Positions 35,857 to 45,332 of a DNA stretch of 64,000 bases are shown here, piece after piece (position 1 is the first letter of the stretch; every line of letters starts with the position of its first letter). The DNA comes from Myxococcus stipitatus DSM 14675 (GTDB taxonomy: Bacteria; Myxococcota; Myxococcia; Myxococcales; Myxococcaceae). The stretch lies in the NCBI RefSeq assembly GCF_000331735.1, contig NC_020126.1:7691501-7755500 (forward strand). Reading direction: 5' to 3'. The notes beneath the pieces are model-generated. The model was not told where the DNA came from, searched no databases, and saw only the letters and a list, made by a program, of their open reading frames with translations. Both the position numbers and the translations under genes were made by a program.

Positions 35857-38433
35857 TCACTCCGCGGTGTTGCCGCTGCCGAGCGCCCCGCGCCCGACGA
35901 TGAACTTGGGATGTGCTTCCCCGCTGTCACACTCCGCCAGCCGCGCCACGGGGTAGACGTTCTTCACCTGGTACAGCGCGTCGATGAGCGCCTGGAGCTT
36001 CTCCGTGCGCCCGTCCTTGGAGCCCCCCGCCCTCAGCTCCAGCCAGGGCTTGTAGGCCTGCTCCACCCGCGCCATGTCTTCACGGCTGACCCAGCAGACC
36101 TTCGGCAGCAGGTGCGCGGGCGTCTCCTGCCGGATGACCTCCTCGGCGAAGCGACGGAAGTCCATGTCGCGGAAGCGGCCCGCGTACGCGGGGAGGATGA
36201 ACTGCACGCGGAAGGAGAACGGGTCGTCGTCCGCGCAGTCGGTGCAGTGGGGGTCCACGCACACGGGAGGGAACGGGTCCGTCTCCGTCTCCGCCAGGAG
36301 GAGGATGTTCTCGAGGAGATACATGCCCTCCTCCGCGTAGTGCGTCCCCAGGTACACCATCAGGTCATCGATGGCGGTCTCCCGCGCGTCCTCGCTGTCG
36401 AAGGACGCGTCGTGCCGCGCGAGCACCGCGCCCGTGTCGTCGACGATGTTGAAGCTGAACCGGTCCGCCTCCGGGCTCACGCGCTGGTAGCCGGAGGGCA
36501 GCTGCGCGAAGCGGAGGGCCAGGTGCATGGCCGCGCGCGCGAGCGCCTCCGAGGCGAAGGGGCTCACGCTCTGGAAGAGGGCCTCTTCCGTCTCCCGGTG
36601 ACGCACCAGGAAGTGCGACTCCGCCTCCGGGCTGGTGGTGACCTCCAGGAAGCTGTCCTCGGGCGGCGCGGCGAGGTCCCTGCGGCGCGTCTGGGTGAGG
36701 CCCAGGAGGTGGGCCACCCGGCGCTCCAGGCCCGAGATGTTCTCCGAGTCCCAGAGGTCCGCCGCCCCCTGGAGGCTGGCGTTGTAGGCCAGGCCCCGCT
36801 CCGCGCCGATGGCGGGCTGGTGGCGCAGGAACTCGCACTGCGCCCGCACCAGGCTGCGAGGGCTCGCGCCGAAGCGCGAGTACATGAGGGACGCGTACTC
36901 GTGGAACCGCTCGGCGAAGCGGGCGAGCAGGTGCTCCAGGAACCGGTTGCGGCGGTCGGCCAGCACCGAGGCGTCCTCGACCTCGTCCTCCAGCGTGCGC
37001 GCCACGTCGCTGGTGCCGTAGATGCGGGCGGAGTCCGTGAACGAGGTGACGGCCTGGTAGAAGTACGTCCGGTGCACGGCGGGGTCGGTGGAGAACAACT
37101 CCCGCACCCGCGCCAGCTGGGCGCAGTAGTTGGCCATCACCTGGTCGAAGAACAGCAGGTAGGCCTTGAGCTGCCAGGCCTGCGCCCGACGCGCGTCGTT
37201 GGCGCCGCTGGGCAATCCCTGGGGCCCCAGGCCATACAGCGCGGGGAAGTGGTTCTGGAACGAGTGGTAGCGCTCCGGCTTCCGGGCCCGGCCCAGGGGG
37301 ATGGGCAGGTCGTACTCCTCCACCGTCTCCAGCTTCGCGCGGGCCGCCTCCGCGAGGTCGCCGTAGTGCGCGTCCACCTGCGCGGCCGTCGGCACCACCG
37401 GCATGTTGCGCTTGTAGAGCACCAGCCGGGAGAGCTGCCGGTCCAGCGTGGCCCGCCTGCCACTCTTCACGGGCACGCGCCACTTGTCGGCCTGGGCCTT
37501 CGTCGCGCCCTTGGGGTTGATGAGCACGTCGCGCACCGCGCGCACGCCCTCGATGTCCATGAGGATGCTGATGATGTCCGACAGGCGCAGCTCCGTGCGC
37601 AGCTCGGCGCGCTCCAGCTCCTCGTCGTCGATGAAGCCGCACTGCAGCGCGGGCCCCTCGAAGAGGTCCTGCACGGTGTAGCGGCTGCCGTCCGCCCGGC
37701 GCCGCTCCAGCATCTCGCTCAGGCTGTAGCTGGGCACCGGCGGCGACAGGTACTGCTGCACCCGGAAGAGAATCTCCGCCTTCACCCGGGCCGAGTCCGC
37801 GTCGGGGTTCAGCTCCAGCTCACCGCAGAGGACGAACTCCTCGGGCGTGACGACGTCGACGCCGCTGAAGCGCTCGCCCAGGTTGCGGTTCGCCTCCAGG
37901 CGCGTGGTGACGGACTGGAGGACCCCGGCGCGCTGCTCCGCCGTCACGCCGTCCATGAAGTCGACGAGCACGCGGTGGACGCCGCGCACATGGACCTCGC
38001 GCACGCCGGGAAGGTCGGGCGCCTCCCAGTAGAGCTGGGCCGTGCTGGGAGCCAGGAAGTACCGGATGACCTCCGGCAGCAGCCACGCGTTCTTCACCCC
38101 GGGCAGGTCGATGAGCAGCTTGCGGTAGTCCAGCACCGTCAGCGGGCGCATGGGCAGCACCTGCCGCGCGGTGAAGAACTGCGCCTTCATGTTCGCCGCG
38201 TTGTTGCTCTCGGTGGCGAGCAGGTCCTCCAGGGGGAATGACGTCCGGTAGGACAGGTCCGTCAGCGCGTAGGACAGGAGCTCCAGCGTGGTGACGCCCG
38301 GGTCATGCGTGTTGTGGTCCGTCCAGACGCGGTGGGCCAGCCGGCGCACGTGCTCCAACCCGAGCGCGAAGAGCTGCTCCTGGTCGAGCCGGGGCTCGAG
38401 GGTTTCATTTCGGGAGATGGTCAGTGAGAGCAT
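35857..38433 (-). CDS. eCIS baseplate protein (Afp12-like)
   Basis: The frame is open farther upstream, but ATG 38433 gives the family-like start LSLTISRNETLEPRL and avoids overlap with the previous gene (10-bp gap). The 858-aa product shows VWTDHNTHDPGVTTLELLSYALTDLSYRT, a signature of the large second baseplate protein of eCIS, and long alternating helical and beta segments. Together with the preceding baseplate J protein it forms the baseplate wedge. A short CVDPHCTDCADDD cluster near residue 725 may bind metal. Confidence 0.75.
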   Translation of the reverse strand: MLSLTISRNETLEPRLDQEQLFALGLEHVRRLAHRVWTDHNTHDPGVTTLELLSYALTDLSYRTSFPLEDLLATESNNAANMKAQFFTARQVLPMRPLTVLDYRKLLIDLPGVKNAWLLPEVIRYFLAPSTAQLYWEAPDLPGVREVHVRGVHRVLVDFMDGVTAEQRAGVLQSVTTRLEANRNLGERFSGVDVVTPEEFVLCGELELNPDADSARVKAEILFRVQQYLSPPVPSYSLSEMLERRRADGSRYTVQDLFEGPALQCGFIDDEELERAELRTELRLSDIISILMDIEGVRAVRDVLINPKGATKAQADKWRVPVKSGRRATLDRQLSRLVLYKRNMPVVPTAAQVDAHYGDLAEAARAKLETVEEYDLPIPLGRARKPERYHSFQNHFPALYGLGPQGLPSGANDARRAQAWQLKAYLLFFDQVMANYCAQLARVRELFSTDPAVHRTYFYQAVTSFTDSARIYGTSDVARTLEDEVEDASVLADRRNRFLEHLLARFAERFHEYASLMYSRFGASPRSLVRAQCEFLRHQPAIGAERGLAYNASLQGAADLWDSENISGLERRVAHLLGLTQTRRRDLAAPPEDSFLEVTTSPEAESHFLVRHRETEEALFQSVSPFASEALARAAMHLALRFAQLPSGYQRVSPEADRFSFNIVDDTGAVLARHDASFDSEDARETAIDDLMVYLGTHYAEEGMYLLENILLLAETETDPFPPVCVDPHCTDCADDDPFSFRVQFILPAYAGRFRDMDFRRFAEEVIRQETPAHLLPKVCWVSREDMARVEQAYKPWLELRAGGSKDGRTEKLQALIDALYQVKNVYPVARLAECDSGEAHPKFIVGRGALGSGNTAE

Positions 38434-38443
38434 GGCCGGACCT

Positions 38444-41400
38444 TCACGCCTCCGCGTCCTTGATGAGGTGCATGGGTGCGGAGACCAGCAGCGCATCCGG
38501 CGTCTGGGGATGAGCCTCCTGGACGTCCTGGGAGCCGCTGCCGCCACCCGTGTGGCTGTACATCTTGAAGTCAGTGACGAAGTCGACGTACTCGCGCTCC
38601 TCGACGAAATCGAGCAGCACGGACTTGTAGACATGTCCGCCGAACGTGAGACGCCGGTCCGCGGAGAAGGCCCAGGGCGACAGGAATTGGATGAGCTCCT
38701 GCTCCAAGAGCTTGCTGTAGAAGTTGAACTCGAAGCCCGGGTGGAGCTTCACCTTGAAGTCGAGCTGAATACGCTGGTAGCGCGGATTCTTCGCTCGCGC
38801 CTGGACCTGCATGCCGGTGTGCTCTCGCAGGAACGTGTCGATGCGGCTGAGCGTGTCCGCGTCCACCTTGGGCTCCAGCGGGTCCCTGGCGTTCTTGTTG
38901 CGCAGGTCCGGGATGACGACCACCAGCGCGTGGCCCGGCGCGAGCCAGGAGCCGTCCTTCGCGTGGGGGATGCACTTGGCGTGGTACACGCCGGGGAAGT
39001 GGCCCAGCACCAGGCGCTCGTAGTCCCAGGCGGTGAGGCACCGGCCTCGGTGGCGCAGCCGCTCCGCGGCCCGGGTGCGGAGCGCTTCATCGGACTCCTC
39101 GGGCCGCCCGCCGAAGGACGCGAAGGGCTGGGTGACGCTCCGGACGGTGGCGATGGGCGTCTTGAGCTTGCCGATCTTCCCCTCGGGCAGCGGCGCCAGC
39201 AGATGCGAGGGATGCGCCCCTTCCGCCTGGAGCCGCACCTCCACGGCGTTGGCCGCCACGCGGACGAGCTGTGAGACGGCGCCCGTGTCCCGCGTCACCG
39301 CGGCCTTGAGCCAGACGAGTCCCCCCGGGAGCACGGTGTTGTGCACCGTCGCCTCGCGGGGAATCACGAACGTCACCGTGCCGCTGGTCAGCAGGTGGTT
39401 CGTCGTGTCGAGCACCACCTCGCCCTGCCCCATCGCCTTCCAGTAGTTGTCGCAGAGGACGGACCAGCGCAGGGGCTGCCGCGCCAGCTCCGGGTCGGCG
39501 CTGCCTTCGGCCACCTGGAACAGCAGGCTGACGCTGTCGTTGGCCTGCAGGCCGCTCAAGCCCACGAGCAGCTCGCCCTCGTCGAGGTAGCGCGGGAACA
39601 GCGGCACCGACTTGTCCGGGACGAAGCCGAACTGCTGGCGCTGGTAGCCGTGCTCGCGCATCTGCCCGAAGGCGCCGATGAGGAAGAAGTGCACGTCCGG
39701 GTTGGAGAAGTCCTCCAGCTCCCGCGACTGGATGGACACCGTGTCGGAGTGGGCCTTGTAGGAGAGCGAGATGCCCTGGAGCACCGGCGTGTACGGCTCG
39801 CTCAGGACGACGGGGTCCCCCGTCCCGCTCTTGCTGTACTTCAGCGCGAGCTCGATGGACTTCGTCCGATAGCGGGCGTGCTTGAAGTCGTGCTCCAGCG
39901 CGAGCGTGATGAAGCCGGGGCGCGCGTCGGGAATCGCGGTGAGGAAGGAGCGGAACACCGGGCTCCTGCGCACGTAGGACTGCGCGGCCCGCCGCGCCCA
40001 GAGGTTGCCCGCGGCCTGGAGCGCGTAGACCTTGTAGCCGCTCGAGAGCGGACGCGAGTGGGACGTGCTGCCCGGCGTGAAGGTCAGCTCCCGCGCGCCG
40101 GTGGTGCCCAGCGGCGTGAAGAGCTCATGGCCCTGGCCGCGCTGCGCCCACGTCCCCGCGTCCTGGAACGAGCTGGACACGGTGAAGGAGTCGTTGTCGA
40201 TGCCCGCCAGGCCGTAGTTCGAGTAGTGCTGGGTGAAGTTGCCCGGCAGCCCCTGCCACTGGAGCTCCAGCTTCACCTCCGAGAGCTTCTTCGTCAGCGC
40301 CTCGGGGCAGCCCACCATCAAGCGCGAGCCCACCGCGGGCTGGGAGCCGAAGGGGAGGAAGGCCTTCTTCGGGTCCAGCCGGCCCGCGTCGCTCTCCAGT
40401 TGCAAGGACGTGATGCCCGACACCTCCACCGAGACGCGCGCGTCCTTCACGTCCAGGTCCTTCACGTCCTCGTAGCCCAGCGCGGCCCCGGCCTTGAGGA
40501 AGACCTGCACGATGGGCGCCGTGGCCGTGTACGCGTAGCCGTGGACCTTCTCGTCGTAGTCGACGATGGACTGCTCGCTCGCGGGCACCTCGAAGTCGAG
40601 CTGGAGCGTGTCCGACGCGAGGCTCGCGGTGAGCGGCAGCGGCCCCACCCAGCTCTTCAGTCCGGTGACGTAGGCGTGGAGACCCGAGGTCGCCAGCGCG
40701 GAGCTCATCCTGCCCTGCGGCAGTCCGCCCAGCTTCAGCCGCAGCGACACCTTGCGGCGCCCCTCCGCCATCCGCAGGACGGGCGAGGCCAGCGCGAAGC
40801 CCAGCTCCGCGGCGGGCAGCGTCTGGGCTCCGAAGCCCGGCCACTTCGGCTCGTCACCTTGCAGCTCCGCGCCCAAGCCATCCAGCGAGTTCGCGATGGG
40901 CGCGAAGCGGACGGTGCCCTGCCCCGCGGAGTCGACGAAGACGGAGCGCAGCGAGGTCACCTTCCCTCGGCCCACCACGGTGTCCCGGACGGGGGCGTAG
41001 ACGAGCTCCGTGCCCGAGGCGTCCTTCCCCCCCAGGAAGCGGTGCTCCGGTCCGACTCGCGTCGGCGCGGTGTTCTTCTTCAGCTCCAGCAGGACATGCG
41101 CGCGGTCCGGGAGGGCGCCCTGCTTCTCGAAGCGCAGGACGCTCCGGTAGAAGAAGTCCATGTGGAGCCCGGTGAGGCCATTGAGGGCCTCGCGCGGCAG
41201 CTCGTACAGCTCGAGGAACGAGGCCCACAGGGCCAGGTGCGCGGGCGCGGCTCCGTCCTCCGACGACAGCAGGCGCGCGGCCTGGTCCTCGTCCGCGGGG
41301 AAGAACGACTCCCAGTTGCCGGATGCCGCCGCGGTGTTGCCCCGGTAGTAGTTGACGAACCGGGAGAACCGCCGGGCGAACATCATCAGCTGTTCGGGCG

Positions 41401-41509
41401 TGCGCTCGTCCACGTCCGCGTGGTGCGCTCCCAGCTCGCGAGGCAGGCGCTCGTCCTGACTCTGCCCGAGCTCGGAGATGTGGTTCTGGATGATGTCCTG
41501 GTCTGACAT
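38444..41509 (-). CDS. eCIS baseplate J-like protein (Afp11-like)
   Basis: The 1021-aa product ends with the baseplate J/gp47-type region: EESDEALRTRAAERLRHRGR, then LTAWDYERLVLGHFPGVYHAKC, LVVVIPDLRN and a C-terminal KVKLHPGFEFNFYSKLLEQELIQFL-type tail. The N-terminal 700 residues comprise beta-rich extension domains, the usual size for Afp11 homologues. It is the wedge protein that links the central spike hub to the sheath. It is 21 bp downstream of the gp25-like gene in the operon. Confidence 0.82.
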   Translation of the reverse strand: MSDQDIIQNHISELGQSQDERLPRELGAHHADVDERTPEQLMMFARRFSRFVNYYRGNTAAASGNWESFFPADEDQAARLLSSEDGAAPAHLALWASFLELYELPREALNGLTGLHMDFFYRSVLRFEKQGALPDRAHVLLELKKNTAPTRVGPEHRFLGGKDASGTELVYAPVRDTVVGRGKVTSLRSVFVDSAGQGTVRFAPIANSLDGLGAELQGDEPKWPGFGAQTLPAAELGFALASPVLRMAEGRRKVSLRLKLGGLPQGRMSSALATSGLHAYVTGLKSWVGPLPLTASLASDTLQLDFEVPASEQSIVDYDEKVHGYAYTATAPIVQVFLKAGAALGYEDVKDLDVKDARVSVEVSGITSLQLESDAGRLDPKKAFLPFGSQPAVGSRLMVGCPEALTKKLSEVKLELQWQGLPGNFTQHYSNYGLAGIDNDSFTVSSSFQDAGTWAQRGQGHELFTPLGTTGARELTFTPGSTSHSRPLSSGYKVYALQAAGNLWARRAAQSYVRRSPVFRSFLTAIPDARPGFITLALEHDFKHARYRTKSIELALKYSKSGTGDPVVLSEPYTPVLQGISLSYKAHSDTVSIQSRELEDFSNPDVHFFLIGAFGQMREHGYQRQQFGFVPDKSVPLFPRYLDEGELLVGLSGLQANDSVSLLFQVAEGSADPELARQPLRWSVLCDNYWKAMGQGEVVLDTTNHLLTSGTVTFVIPREATVHNTVLPGGLVWLKAAVTRDTGAVSQLVRVAANAVEVRLQAEGAHPSHLLAPLPEGKIGKLKTPIATVRSVTQPFASFGGRPEESDEALRTRAAERLRHRGRCLTAWDYERLVLGHFPGVYHAKCIPHAKDGSWLAPGHALVVVIPDLRNKNARDPLEPKVDADTLSRIDTFLREHTGMQVQARAKNPRYQRIQLDFKVKLHPGFEFNFYSKLLEQELIQFLSPWAFSADRRLTFGGHVYKSVLLDFVEEREYVDFVTDFKMYSHTGGGSGSQDVQEAHPQTPDALLVSAPMHLIKDAEA

Positions 41510-41530
41510 GGCGGTTCGCGCGGGCAGGGG

Positions 41531-41986
41531 TCAGCGGCGGGAAGCGCCAGTGGCGCCCCGGACCTCGTTGCTGTCGGTCCGGTAGAAAGGGAAGACGAGG
41601 TTGAAGCGCGAGTTCGTCGCGCGGACCTCGTACTCGAGGGCAATCTGGAGCGTGCCCTCGTTGGGGTCGGGGCTGGACACGTCCAGCGAGAGCAACTGGA
41701 TGCGCGGCTCGTGGATGAGGATGGCCGTGCGCACGCGGTCCTTGAGGAACGTGCGCAGGGTGGTGCTCATCGGCTCGAAGAGCAGCTCGTGCATGTCCAG
41801 CCCGTACCGGGGCTGGAGGAAGCGCTCGCCCTCCGTGGTGCCGAAGAGGATGCGCAGGCTCGCTTCGATGTCCTCCTCGTCGGAGTGCATCCGGACCTCG
41901 CCGCTCTCCTTGTCGAAGCGGGGCGGGAAGCTCCAGCCCGTGCCGAGGAAGGAGGTATAGGTGCCACCAGGAACGTCCGAGGCCAT
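41531..41986 (-). CDS. gp25-like baseplate protein (Afp9-like)
   Basis: ATG 41986 gives 151 aa; the frame upstream of it overlaps the PAAR gene and is not used. Residues 10-130 fit the GPW/gp25 fold: a Phe/Pro-rich start (TGWSFPPRFDKESGEV), SLRILFGTTEGERFLQPRYGLDMHELLFEPM, and LKDRVRTAILIHEPRIQLL. The conserved EGERFLxPxYG motif is diagnostic. gp25 initiates sheath assembly on the baseplate. It follows PAAR by 17 bp. Confidence 0.88.
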   Translation of the reverse strand: MASDVPGGTYTSFLGTGWSFPPRFDKESGEVRMHSDEEDIEASLRILFGTTEGERFLQPRYGLDMHELLFEPMSTTLRTFLKDRVRTAILIHEPRIQLLSLDVSSPDPNEGTLQIALEYEVRATNSRFNLVFPFYRTDSNEVRGATGASRR

Positions 41987-42003
41987 GGGTGCCGTCGCTT
42001 CCG

Positions 42004-42282
42004 TCAGTTGATGATGACCGTGGGTTCGCCCACCGCCGCCATGGCGCCACAGGCGCACGCGTCGGTGATGCGCAGCGCGGGCCGCCCGGCGAAGAACACC
42101 GTGGCGCTGCCCGAGGGAAAGGGACTCGCGGTGGGCTGGTGCCCGTTGGGCGGCAAGGAGCAGACGTGGAGGTCCCCCGCCACCGCGCCCGGCACACCCT
42201 TGACGAGCACGGTGCTCGCGCCGGGCCCGGTGATGGTGCCTCCGTGATTGCTCGTGTCTCCAACCTTGACCGCGGCGGGCAT
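42004..42282 (-). CDS. PAAR-domain spike tip protein (Afp10-like)
   Basis: The 92-aa product is a single PAAR-type domain with repeated Gly turns (VGDTSNHGGTITGPG), VLVKGVPGAVAGDLHVCSLPPNGH, a VFFAGRPALRITDACACG segment and an ending VGEPTVIIN. The His and Cys residues near 39, 41, 47, 74 and 76 are candidate zinc ligands at the cone tip. It should cap the VgrG-like spike and puncture the target membrane. No toxin extension is present. Confidence 0.88.
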   Translation of the reverse strand: MPAAVKVGDTSNHGGTITGPGASTVLVKGVPGAVAGDLHVCSLPPNGHQPTASPFPSGSATVFFAGRPALRITDACACGAMAAVGEPTVIIN

Positions 42283-42291
42283 GGTGACTCC

Positions 42292-44034
42292 TCAGTTGAG
42301 CTGGACGATGCCGCCCTTGATTTTGGTGATGGCCGAGCTGGAGACCTCCGCGGCGGAGGTCCCCTCCAGCTTCAGCTCCGTGCCGCCCTTGGCGTTGAGC
42401 GCGGTGCCGGACTCCAGCTTCAGCTCCGTGCCCGCCTTCAGCTCGAGCGACTTGACGCTCTCCAGCTTGATGCCGTCCGCGGTCATCTCGAGCGTGTTGC
42501 CGTTCTGGTCCTCGAGCTTGAGCGTCTTGTCCTCCTCGCTCAGCGTGATTTTGTTGCCCGCGGGCGTCTCCAGCTGGAGGACCTTCTTCTCGTCGTCCAG
42601 GTAGATGCGCATCTTCGAGCGGCTCTGGTAGACCTTCTCGTGGTTGTCATCCGAGCCCTGGAGCGGCGCCGCCTTCGCGCTGCTGTGCAGCATGCCCAGG
42701 ATGATGGCGCTCCTCGGGTCGTCCTCCAGGAAGCCCACCACCACCTCGTCCCCCACCTCGGGCCGGAAGAAGAAGCCGCGCTCCTCGCCCGCGTCGGGGC
42801 TGGCCACTCGCGCCCAGATGCCCTCCTCCTCGTTGTTCACCATGGGCAGGCGCACGCGCACGCGGTGCTCGCCGTCCTCGTCCTCGTTGCTCACCACGGT
42901 GCCCACCTGGAGCCCGCTGACGCCGGGCACGAGCGCGCCGGCCTTGGGTGAGGACATGGCCTGCTCATCCGCCGCCCACCGGTCCGTGCTCCCGAACTGC
43001 ACATGGGTCTTCCAGCCCTGGACGGTGTCGAAGTCGTGCCGCACGCCCGTGACGAAGACGTCCCCGCTGTAGCGCCGCCCCACCCCGCTCAAGGTGACGA
43101 GCTTGCCCGGCTCGACGGTGCCCACGCCCTCGCACTTCGCGCGGCCGCTCACCTTGCACATCCTCGACTTGAGCCACTGCGCGTTGGCCCATGCCTGCGC
43201 CTCCTCCTCGGCCAGCGCCGCGTGGCGCAGCGGGTAGCTCTCCAGGCCCACCACCGCGGCCAGGTCCTCGCTGGAGAGGTTGCCGGGGCCGCTGACGCCG
43301 GGGTCCTCGGCCTCCTTCTCCACCACGGCCTGCTGCGCGGGGTCCCACGTCAGGCTCTTCACGGCGGCGAGCTGGTGCCGCGCATCCATCTCCGCGTCCA
43401 GCTCCAGGATGGTGGCGCCGAAGTGCAGCGTGCACGCGGGGGAGCCGCCGAAGTCCGGCGCCTTCACCACCACCCGGTCGCCGTCGGTGAGCACCAGCTT
43501 CCCGTTGGCCTCCGCCCGGGCGAGCAGGAAGTCCCAGTCGGTGGCGTTGAACTGCACCAGCTGCTTGTGCGTGACGGACGTGTCCTCCACGTCCGCGGCC
43601 ACGCCCGCGCGGCTCAGCAGCGAGGAGAGGACGTCGCTGTCCGGCTGGTCGAAGTAGTAGGCGCTCTTGCGCCCCACGGTGAGCTTCTGCGCCTTGTGGC
43701 GGCAGTCCACCTGGAGCTGCGGCGCGCTGCGCTCGCGGACCTTCAGCGCCTGGCGGACGACCACGCCCTTGAACAGGGAGACGAGGTCGTCGCCCGTGCC
43801 CGCCAGGACTTCAATCTCGCTGCCCGGCACGAAGAGGTCGCCGTTGCTCACCGGGAAGTCGCTGGAGGCCGCCGAGCCATCCAGGTACGACAGGCGCGCG
43901 GACGGCAGGCGGTTGACCTGGCGGGTGATGCTGACCGAGAGCAGCTGGTGCTCGCGGGGGGCGACCTCTCCGTTCACCTTCACGGTGAACTCGCGGTGCC
44001 CGGCCGGAATGGGAAGTGAGCGCTCTTCGGGCAT
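42292..44034 (-). CDS. VgrG-like central spike protein (Afp8-like)
   Basis: The 580-aa product has the gp27-like part (about residues 15-370: FTVKVNGEV, LLSVSITRQVNRLPSARLSYLDG, FDQPDSDVLSSLLSRAGV), the OB-fold gp5 part (VSGLQVGTVVS to GDEVVVGFLEDDPRSAIILGML), and a C-terminal beta-prism of short repeats (LKLEDQNGNTLEM, LELKAGTELKLESG). This is the trimeric spike that joins tube and PAAR tip. Start is 2 bp after the preceding LysM gene in reading order; start codon ATG 44034 fits the family. Confidence 0.88.
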   Translation of the reverse strand: MPEERSLPIPAGHREFTVKVNGEVAPREHQLLSVSITRQVNRLPSARLSYLDGSAASSDFPVSNGDLFVPGSEIEVLAGTGDDLVSLFKGVVVRQALKVRERSAPQLQVDCRHKAQKLTVGRKSAYYFDQPDSDVLSSLLSRAGVAADVEDTSVTHKQLVQFNATDWDFLLARAEANGKLVLTDGDRVVVKAPDFGGSPACTLHFGATILELDAEMDARHQLAAVKSLTWDPAQQAVVEKEAEDPGVSGPGNLSSEDLAAVVGLESYPLRHAALAEEEAQAWANAQWLKSRMCKVSGRAKCEGVGTVEPGKLVTLSGVGRRYSGDVFVTGVRHDFDTVQGWKTHVQFGSTDRWAADEQAMSSPKAGALVPGVSGLQVGTVVSNEDEDGEHRVRVRLPMVNNEEEGIWARVASPDAGEERGFFFRPEVGDEVVVGFLEDDPRSAIILGMLHSSAKAAPLQGSDDNHEKVYQSRSKMRIYLDDEKKVLQLETPAGNKITLSEEDKTLKLEDQNGNTLEMTADGIKLESVKSLELKAGTELKLESGTALNAKGGTELKLEGTSAAEVSSSAITKIKGGIVQLN

Positions 44035-44036
44035 GG

Positions 44037-44705
44037 CTACTTCTCCAGCGGCGGGAAGCGGAGCTTCGTGCCGGGGACCAGGTTGCGGAAGTCGTCGATG
44101 CCGTTGGCCCGCGCCACCTGCAGGTACAGGCGCGGGTCTCCGTAGATTTGATGGCAGAGCGAGGGCAGGTCATCGCCCGCCTTCACCAGCCGGAAGTGCG
44201 TCAGGTCCGGCGACTGGTCCTGCGCCATCGCCACGCGCGTCTGGTCATCGGAGTTGTCCGTGAAGTTCGCGGTGATGATGGCGCGCAGGGGCACCCCATC
44301 CGGCTTGAACAGCTTGTAGGCGATGCTCGCGCTCTTGAGCACGCAGCGCTTGATCTGCAGCGTGCCCCACCCGACCTTGAGGTAGTTGGGCCGGTGGATG
44401 TTGCCGTTGTAGCCCGTCACCGCCTGGAACTGCTCGACCTTGTCCTGCACGCTGGCGGGACGGCCGCTGGCGCCGGTGCCGTCGATGAAGAAGGTCAGGG
44501 ACATGTCCCCGGGCTTCACCTTCTTGAAGTTCATCCGGCTGTTCGTCGTGCCGGAGCCCTGCGCGCTGTCGTACTCCATCTCGTACGCCAGCGTGATTTC
44601 GTTGGGATTGATGAAGGCCTCGAACTGGCTGAGGGGCTGACCCGAGTAGTCCGCCTTCTCGTAGGCCTTGATGACCAGCCGCTCCAATGTCCCCCGGTCG
44701 CTCAC
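44037..44705 (-). CDS. LysM-containing eCIS hub protein (Afp7-like)
   Basis: The 222-aa product uses GTG 44705, 3 bp after the stop of the DUF5908 gene. It has the CIS-type start LVIKAYEKADYSGQPL and FINPNEITLAYEMEYD, SLTFFIDGTGASG, then a C-terminal LysM-like module (residues about 172-220: FRLVKAGDDLPSLCHQIYGDP, VARANGIDD, LVPGTKLRFPPLEK). In Afp/PVC particles Afp7 links the inner tube to the spike, analogous to T4 gp53/gp48-type hub proteins. Confidence 0.85.
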   Translation of the reverse strand: MSDRGTLERLVIKAYEKADYSGQPLSQFEAFINPNEITLAYEMEYDSAQGSGTTNSRMNFKKVKPGDMSLTFFIDGTGASGRPASVQDKVEQFQAVTGYNGNIHRPNYLKVGWGTLQIKRCVLKSASIAYKLFKPDGVPLRAIITANFTDNSDDQTRVAMAQDQSPDLTHFRLVKAGDDLPSLCHQIYGDPRLYLQVARANGIDDFRNLVPGTKLRFPPLEK

Positions 44706-44708
44706 GGC

Positions 44709-44882
44709 TCAGCGCTCCTCTCGCTGCCGCAGCAGCTCCATCACCTGTTCGACGCACTCACTGATGAGCGCCTGCTTGTCCTCGGTGCCGCCGCCGCCAC
44801 CGCCAGCGGCGGGTGACGCGCCCCCCGCGGCGGCGTTGGTGACCTCCACGGTGATGACGACCTCGTCGACGATGAGCGGCAT
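44709..44882 (-). CDS. Small DUF5908-type eCIS protein (Afp6-like)
   Basis: An ATG at 44882 opens a 57-codon gene that fits exactly between the tube gene (3-bp gap) and the LysM gene. The product starts MPLIVDEVVITVEVTN, the short beta signature of DUF5908 proteins in eCIS operons, has an Ala/Gly-rich middle and ends in an acidic amphipathic helix (ISECVEQVMELLRQREER). The position is that of Afp6/Pvc6. It is below the size of many automatic gene calls. Its role in the particle is unknown. Confidence 0.75.
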   Translation of the reverse strand: MPLIVDEVVITVEVTNAAAGGASPAAGGGGGGTEDKQALISECVEQVMELLRQREER

Positions 44883-44885
44883 GGG

Positions 44886-45332
44886 CTAGGACCTGTCGAG
44901 GCGGAAGGACTGGTAGAAGAGCTGCAGGGTCTCGATGACCACCGCGTTGTTGGTGGAGTTGAGGTCGCTCACCGACCACTTCGTCGGGTAGGCGCCCACC
45001 ACGTGCCAGGTGAGGAGGGGCTGGTGCTCCTCGTTGAGGAGCTTCACGTCGATGTTCTTGGGCTCAATCCGGTAGTCCTCCATGCACTGCCGGATCCACC
45101 CCAGCACCTTCGAGCTCACGAGCAGACCGCGCTTGAGCACCAGCTCCGGGTACTTCGTCCGCGTGGGGTACTTCTGGATGAAGCGGTTCTCTCCGCCCTC
45201 GGCGACCTCTTCGGTCCCCAGCTCGAGAGACAGACCGCTCACCTCGGTGAAGCGCAAGTCGTTGTCGTCCCGGGGCAGGCCGAGAATCTCGACCTGGAAG
45301 TGGAAGCCGACGGGCGGATAGTAGTTGGGCAT
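44886..45332 (-). CDS. Phage-tail-type tube protein, baseplate-proximal (Afp5-like)
   Basis: The 148-aa product belongs to the gp19-like tail tube family: PPVGFHFQVEILGLP, FTEVSGLSLELGTEEVAEGG, RFIQKYPTRTKYPELVLKRGL and LLNEEHQPLLTWHVVGAYPTKW. The long EVAEGGENRFIQKYP insert and position after the main tube gene fit Afp5, which forms the first tube ring on the spike. It is directly adjacent to the other tube gene (stop TAA then ATG). Confidence 0.85.
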   Translation of the reverse strand: MPNYYPPVGFHFQVEILGLPRDDNDLRFTEVSGLSLELGTEEVAEGGENRFIQKYPTRTKYPELVLKRGLLVSSKVLGWIRQCMEDYRIEPKNIDVKLLNEEHQPLLTWHVVGAYPTKWSVSDLNSTNNAVVIETLQLFYQSFRLDRS